DNA of 8,192 nt. Origin: Candidatus Moraniibacteriota bacterium (GTDB lineage: Bacteria; Patescibacteriota; Minisyncoccia; Moranbacterales; GCA-2747515). The position numbers and the translations under genes were made by a program. Every line of letters starts with the position of its first letter. The first letter of the stretch is position 1. Location of the stretch: contig JALWAF010000084.1 of NCBI GenBank assembly GCA_027016355.1, positions 1-8,192 on the forward strand, in the 5' to 3' direction. The notes beneath the pieces were generated by a model that was given only the letters and a program-made list of their open reading frames with translations, did not search any database and had not been told where the DNA came from. Shown in pieces: positions 1 through 5,300 of the stretch.

Positions 1-135
1 AACAGCAATTTCTTTTTGAATATCTGTAAATTCTTTTTTAATACCAAAATATTCAAGTACCATAAGTAATGACATCAGCCCACAATCACGTGATTTTTTT
101 TCTTGTTGTTTTAATGGAACATTTAGTTTCATCAT
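1..135 (-). CDS. C39-like cysteine peptidase, N-terminal fragment cut by window edge
   Basis: Only the first 45 codons are in the window; the gene continues past position 1. The fragment begins MMKLNVPLKQQ, then has DCGLMSLLMVLEYFG at residues 17-31. This matches the N-terminal part of peptidase C39 and C39-like papain-fold domains: a Gln six to seven residues before the catalytic Cys (Q10/Q11 and C18), Cys-Gly, then a hydrophobic helix ending in Y-F-G. No signal peptide is seen. It could be a stand-alone C39-like protease or the peptidase domain of a peptide-exporting ABC transporter; the DCG form is common in the latter, and the missing C-terminus would decide. It starts 8 bp after the ispF stop, so it is probably the last gene seen of the ispD-ispF transcript. 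There are two tandem ATGs (133-135 and 130-132) and only a weak AAGA upstream, so the exact start is uncertain by one codon. Confidence 0.6.
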   Translation of the reverse strand, partial: MMKLNVPLKQQEKKSRDCGLMSLLMVLEYFGIKKEFTDIQKEIAV

Positions 136-143
136 TCTTAATA

Positions 144-626
144 TTATTCTTTAATCAAACTAACAATCACAAAAGCTTGCACTCCTTCACCTCTGCCAAA
201 AGCTGTCATACTCTCACCTGTTGTTGCATTTATTCCTATGTTTTCTATTTGAGTTTCTAAAATTGGTGCTAAGTTTTGTTTTATTTCATCTTCGATTGGT
301 AAAATTTTTGGTGTTTTGCATTCTACTGATATTCCTATATTGTTTATTGTGTAACTTTTCTCTTTCATATGACTCACTGCCACTTTCAAATATTCTTTAC
401 TATCTGTAATCCCTTCCTTACACATATTATCAGAATATGTTGAAAAATTTTTTCTACCAAGCGCCTGTTCAATACCAGCACAAAGCGCGTGAATTATCAC
501 ATCACCATCACTATTTCCCACAAATCCTGGTACATTATCTATTTTCACCCCACCAAGCACACACTTTTTATCCCCATCTTTTACAAAAGGATGTGAATCT
601 TGCCCTATACCTACTTTAAAATTCAT
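144..626 (-). CDS. ispF: 2-C-methyl-D-erythritol 2,4-cyclodiphosphate synthase (divergent)
   Basis: IspF closes CDP-ME 2-phosphate to MECDP with release of CMP, in the cytosolic MEP pathway to IPP/DMAPP. The 160-aa product has the family length and order. GIGQDSH near the N-terminus gives metal ligands D10 and H12, and H46 in VIIHAL is the third ligand. PKILP lies at 106-110, and the C-terminal block has ATTGE (134-138) and FGRGEGV (143-149). Two usually conserved features differ. The HSDGD motif reads NSDGD (N38), and the GDIG segment with its Asp is missing, replaced by a short LGRKNFSTYSD stretch at 56-66. Metal ligands are intact, so it is probably active, with an altered substrate or nucleotide pocket. 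It starts 17 bp after the ispD stop, in a different frame, so this is not an IspDF fusion. Only AAGAA about 9 nt upstream of the ATG resembles a ribosome site. Confidence 0.9.
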   Translation of the reverse strand: MNFKVGIGQDSHPFVKDGDKKCVLGGVKIDNVPGFVGNSDGDVIIHALCAGIEQALGRKNFSTYSDNMCKEGITDSKEYLKVAVSHMKEKSYTINNIGISVECKTPKILPIEDEIKQNLAPILETQIENIGINATTGESMTAFGRGEGVQAFVIVSLIKE

Positions 627-643
627 TTTTTAATTCTTAATTA

Positions 644-1339
644 TTAATTTTTAATTCCCAAAATTACTTCTGCCAAAGCCAAATCAATTGGTGTAGTAAT
701 TTTGAAATTATTATCAGATGCTTCAACAATCACTACATCGCCACCCAATTCTTCCACAAGCGATACATCATCTGTGCCTAGAAATTCATTATCTTTTGCT
801 CTATCAAATGCCTCTTTTGCTAACTTTAATTTGATAGCCTGTGGTGTCTGCATATTCCATAACTCACTCCTGTCTACCACTCCTTGTGACACATTATCGT
901 TATTAACCTTGCGAATTGTATCTTTGGTAGGATGTGCCACTACTGCCGCTCCACATTTCCTTGCATTGTCAGCTACATTTTTTATTTCTTCATCACTTAC
1001 AAATGGATTTGCTCCATTGTGAAAAAGCACTACCACATCTTCATTCTCATAATTATCACACACACAATTCACGCCATTATGTCCTGAGTATTGCCTTTCA
1101 CTCCCACCCTCAATTATATGAGAAACTTTCTCAAACCCAAATTCATCTACAATCTCCTCCATATCACCAATCTCTTCTCCTTTTGCTACAATCACTATCT
1201 CATCAATATCATCAGATTTTTCAAAATTATCAATAGTATAAAAAATAAGCGGTTTTCCGCCCAACTCCAAAAACACTTTATTTTTATCCGCCCCCATTCG
1301 TTTACCCATCCCCGAAGCCAAAATTATTGCTATATTCAT
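644..1339 (-). CDS. ispD: 2-C-methyl-D-erythritol 4-phosphate cytidylyltransferase (divergent)
   Basis: IspD transfers CMP from CTP to MEP, giving CDP-ME in the MEP isoprenoid pathway. The 231-aa protein is a full-length nucleotidyltransferase: ASGMGKRMG at 8-16 (R14), K21 in NKVFL corresponding to the Lys of PKQ, GGSERQYSGHNG at 78-89, DTI at 140-142, VVDR at 154-157, QTPQ at 164-167, TDD at 189-191, and NNFKITTPIDLALAE at 210-224 with K213. The usual HDAARP motif is HNGANP (107-112), so the Asp near the metal/nucleotide and the following Arg are both Asn. This is a real departure from the E. coli enzyme. The rest of the pattern is specific enough that IspD is preferred over other sugar-nucleotide transferases. 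It is the first gene after a candidate promoter, with ispF directly downstream. The ATG at 1339 is the only start that keeps the nucleotide-binding loop, and it has no evident Shine-Dalgarno. Confidence 0.9.
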   Translation of the reverse strand: MNIAIILASGMGKRMGADKNKVFLELGGKPLIFYTIDNFEKSDDIDEIVIVAKGEEIGDMEEIVDEFGFEKVSHIIEGGSERQYSGHNGVNCVCDNYENEDVVVLFHNGANPFVSDEEIKNVADNARKCGAAVVAHPTKDTIRKVNNDNVSQGVVDRSELWNMQTPQAIKLKLAKEAFDRAKDNEFLGTDDVSLVEELGGDVVIVEASDNNFKITTPIDLALAEVILGIKN

Positions 1340-1357
1340 ATAATTTATATTATTAAA

Positions 1358-1366
1358 ATTATATCA
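1358..1366 (-). promoter_or_regulatory. Candidate extended -10 promoter for ispD-ispF-C39
   Basis: On the minus strand the 72-bp gap between the MEMO-like gene and ispD contains TGATATAAT, an exact extended -10 (TGnTATAAT), with TATAAT at 1363-1358. A start near 1351 would leave a leader of only about 12 nt before the ispD ATG. A poor -35 (TTGTAT, 1389-1384) lies 20 bp upstream, which an extended -10 would not need. A second arrangement, TTGTGT then 17 bp then TAAAAT, lies slightly further upstream. Chance matches are frequent in DNA this AT-rich, but the position directly before the first gene of the cluster supports it. Confidence 0.45.
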
Positions 1367-1411
1367 TTGATATTTTATCGCAAATACAATTTTTACACAA
1401 TGTACTATAAT

Positions 1412-2335
1412 TTATCTTGTAAAAACCACACCAAAATAACTGGTTGTTTTTCCATATAAATCATTCATCAACTTGCCAGAATTTGTATTATATAAAATAT
1501 TCATAGATTTTGCATCGTTCAATTCCATTGCCTGCAATAACACAACAATTGCCTGTGGAGAATCCATATAATCACTGTTCATCTGCAGTATTTTATCAAT
1601 ATTATAATTTTTCATAGCGTTTTGTGTCTCCTTATCATTTTGTTGTGCTTGAGCACTCGTTAGATAATGTGAAAAATCAACAGATGCAACAATTACTGTT
1701 TTTTCATCTGATATATCTGCAATACTTTGAGATAAGTCATTTAATTGATCTTTGGTCATATTTTGACGTAAGGCAATTGGTACAATTTTTATATCATTTT
1801 TGTAATATGCTAAAAATGGTAGTAGACCTACAATGCCGTGTTCATTATCTAATATTTTATCATCAATACTAATGTAATCTTTTTGTGTAAATGCATTAAT
1901 TATTTCAATATTTGGTTTTATTTCTCCATATGGCGTGCTCCATCCTAATTTGCCCATTACCACTGGCGTGTTACCTATATCATGATGATTTGGTGAAAGT
2001 AAAATAATTGTCTCTACATCTTGCCTAGTAATACGGTCAAAAATATTAGCAATTATAAAACTGGGCAAAAGATGGTGAGGAACGATAGCGCCTAAAATTC
2101 TTTTTTGATTTTCAATGGTATCATCTTTTATTGATATCCCATTTTGAAATGAATACTTATCAAAAAATCGATTTGTATCATGTGTGCTAATACCACTTGC
2201 TTGTATTTCCGTTTGGTTTATGTTTTTTTCATTGTTTTTTTGTTTGTATTGCACAAACAGCACAATAACCACAAAACAAATGACTGCAACACTTACAAAT
2301 AACAATTTGCTGTTTGTGATTGTTAGATGCATCAT
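1412..2335 (-). CDS. amrB: Membrane-anchored MEMO/AmrB-family protein (AmmeMemoRadiSam protein B-like)
   Basis: The 307-aa product has an N-terminal hydrophobic helix (about residues 11-29) followed by a Lys/Asn-rich linker, so the folded domain is probably outside the cytoplasm. Residues about 80-307 match the MEMO1/AmrB family, which shares the class III extradiol dioxygenase (LigB-like) fold. Visible motifs are GAIVPHHLLPS (82-92, H87/H88), LLSPNHHDIGN (112-122, H117/H118), GWSTPYGEI (131-139), NEHGIVGLLPF (164-174), VDFSHYL (219-225) and the terminal YFGVVF (300-305). The family's Cys near the end of the domain, a metal ligand in human MEMO1, appears as Ser (S259 in MDSP). The His residues that would bind metal are kept. 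The biochemical role of AmrB is unclear. Its usual partners, AMMECR1 (AmrA) and the radical SAM protein (AmrS), are not in this window. The ATG overlaps the macroglobulin stop as ATGA, so translation is probably coupled. A second ATG follows immediately. Confidence 0.85.
   Translation of the reverse strand: MMHLTITNSKLLFVSVAVICFVVIVLFVQYKQKNNEKNINQTEIQASGISTHDTNRFFDKYSFQNGISIKDDTIENQKRILGAIVPHHLLPSFIIANIFDRITRQDVETIILLSPNHHDIGNTPVVMGKLGWSTPYGEIKPNIEIINAFTQKDYISIDDKILDNEHGIVGLLPFLAYYKNDIKIVPIALRQNMTKDQLNDLSQSIADISDEKTVIVASVDFSHYLTSAQAQQNDKETQNAMKNYNIDKILQMNSDYMDSPQAIVVLLQAMELNDAKSMNILYNTNSGKLMNDLYGKTTSYFGVVFTR
2332..2335 (-). other. ATGA start-stop overlap coupling macroglobulin and amrB-like genes
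   Basis: On the minus strand the ATG of the MEMO-like gene (2335-2333) shares two bases with the TGA stop of the macroglobulin gene (2334-2332). Such four-base overlaps normally mean termination-reinitiation coupling within one mRNA. Only AAGAA lies just upstream, so independent initiation looks weak. Confidence 0.85.
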
Positions 2336-5300
2336 GATTTCTTATGATAAATCAAAACAATACTAGTAACCATGAGCACTATAATACCTACAATACCAAT
2401 CGCAATTGCCCGAATTGGCACATTAGCAAAAATATTATTCTTATTTTTGTTACTTTTTTCTCCTTCAATATCAACAATTTGTGATACATTTTCAATATGC
2501 ATGATTTTTGAACCTGAATTAGCATATATTTCTGGATTATACATAAGCATAGCACTTGCTGGTGGAACACTGTAATCTCCTCCAGCAACAACACGAGCTT
2601 TGTAATGATAATGTCGATCGCCATCTCTTTCTATACGATTATCAGAAATAATTACACCACTTTTTGTATATTCTTTACTAATATATGAACTATTATCATT
2701 TTCACTTGATACATTATTCAAGTGTTCATTAAGTGGTACCATGCCAGCTGGCAACTTATCTTCGATCATAAAATAACGATCACCTCTTTTCAATCCTTTT
2801 ACTACAAAATCTACAACTACCGTATCTCCAATACCTATTGAGTATTTATCTCCTTTTATATTTTTATATGTACGTTCAATAGATATTGTGCGTGCTATTG
2901 GTTTTGCACTTGTGCTTGTATGATATTGACGTGTAAGTAGTGTCGAATACAATGTAACATTTTGTTTATCTGGTTTGATAGTTATCACAGGACTGCTCTT
3001 AGCAATTATGTTATTTGGAATTTTCACTGTTTCCAAAGTGTTATTTGCATCAAATGTTTTTGATGTCAATAAATTATCATCAACAAAAATTTGCACAGTA
3101 TAATTTTGTGAATTTTGAGCTTCATATTTTTCATAATTTACAAATCCTTCCAATATTTGTGCTGTTGCAAAAGTATTAGTCCAGTATTCTTTTTTGCGTG
3201 TTGTGAGAAAATGTTGCACTACTTGTGATGCAATATGAGTATCGCCATCTGCCATCAACAAAACACGTAAACCAATTCCGCTTGAAGCATCAACTGAACC
3301 AAATCTCTCTCTTGCGCTAGCTGGCCAATATGAAACATTACCATGACTTTGTAACTTAGCTAAGAGCAGGTTATATCCATTTGTATTTTTATCCGTAAAA
3401 CCATTACGCACATTCGCGATGACACTCATTGCCACAATATCTGAATCCATTGAACTGGCAGGATGAATAATTTGTCCATCACCATTGCCAAATAAAGATT
3501 TGCCATATGCAATCATAATCTGTTCTGTTTCATCTTTTGTTTTTTTCTGATTAAAATATTTACTCGCTTTTGCAATAACAGAATCATCTATTGAAGCACC
3601 TTGCGCTTGTGCTCTAAGTAAATATTCTGCAACATAAGTAGATAAAAATAGATTTGAGTTACCTCCCCACCAACTCCAACCTCCATCATTATTTTGCTTC
3701 TGACTCAAACGTTTTACACCAACTGCAATAATATCATCAATATTTTTACCTTTCAAAGCTTCCCTAAAAAACTCTGGATTTTCTTTTGCTAAAACTGCTG
3801 GCATAAATGCACTCGTGGTCTGCTCCATGCAACCATACGGGTAATGAATTAAATAATTCATAGCACCTGTAAATGAGCTCATCGTAGTTGAAGAAACTGT
3901 TAATTCAACTGTCGTTTTATCATTTCTAGCATCATCATCTATGTGAGCATTATATGATTGATTACCTAAATATACCGAAGAGTCAGTTTCCCAAAAACCA
4001 AATTGTTCAATAGATACTTTTTTACGTACAATATCATTTAATTTTTCATTATCTTTTGCAGTGAGTGAAAATACAAATTCAACTGGTTTATCTGTATATT
4101 TTGGTGAAATTGACCACATTACTATGCGAGACTCACCACTACCTATTTTAATTTCCTGACTTGCATTTTTCACATCACCTCCAACAGTTTCTAATTTAGC
4201 AATAAATGTTCTATACTTATCAGTGTTATTATGAGCAGACGCAACAAGCACTACTTTATCACCTTCTCTCAAAATATTTGGAACTTGTGGACGAATAGCT
4301 ACAGGCTTTGTTGTATGTATTTCAGTTGCTGTATTGCCTACAATTGTTTCTTTTGTAGCACCAACCGCCGAAATCACCCAAGTAGTCAAATCATCTGGCA
4401 ATTTAAAAGTAATTTCTGCTTTTCCATCATTTCCTGTACGCACGCGTGGATTCCAATAAGCTGTATCTTTAAAAATTGACCTTTCACCACCATCTTTACC
4501 GTTATGCACAAAGTACCCTTGAGCAATATAAGTATGTACACCCTCCACAATTAAATTGTACACTTGTTTTTCATCACTTTGCCATTGTATATTCTCAATT
4601 ATAATCTCTTTGCCACCCTCATCTCGCATTCTGTCTCCAATACGAACATCGCCCGCTCTTTTCCATGTATTATTTACCCACACGATATGATTATCAGTAA
4701 CTTTTAACGTATTATTTATCGTTAAATATCCATTTACTGTGGCACTATGTGTTTTTAAAACATGTGCAGTAATCAACTCTCCACTGCCATCTTGTGCAAA
4801 AGTTGAAACAACATCACCTACATTTACGTCTTCAATATTTTTTGTAGTTTCATCTCCCATCAACACTTTAGTGCCTTTTACAAAACATCCTCCACTCTCA
4901 GCCATATTTACCCAAATACCTCTAAGGGAATTTGTTGTGCTAGTATATCCAGGACGATTATTCCAATATGCATTATATATATCATAATTTCCTGGATTAG
5001 TTAGCTCAAGCAACGCCTTATCAATAGCCCACACAGTTACATTTGCTTTTTGTGGATTACCTTTTTCATCCTTTGCTATTATATCAACCGTAACCTCTCC
5101 ACCAGGACCGTACTCTTGTTTATTTGTAGAAAGTGTAATATCAAGTTTTTTTGATTGTGCTGATATTTTCATTTGTTTTTGTGCCTCATCCAAACGATCC
5201 GAAGCGAAACTTACAACACTTACTTGCATATTTGGTATGTATTCGTCTTTCAAATTAATGGTGACATCTTTTACATTCGAATCCAAATGAACCACTTGAT

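Noticed and set aside
627..643. Split IspDF bifunctional gene broken by a frameshift
   Set aside because: Both proteins are complete with their own start and stop, and the spacer is a normal short intergenic gap.
934..1459. Plus-strand open frames antisense to ispD and its upstream gap
   Set aside because: They encode low-complexity His/Leu/Ser- or Ile-rich peptides mirroring conserved ispD codons, with no family resemblance.
4501..4887. Full-size intein with homing endonuclease
   Set aside because: The domain is only 129 residues, with no LAGLIDADG or HNH block and Gly at +1.
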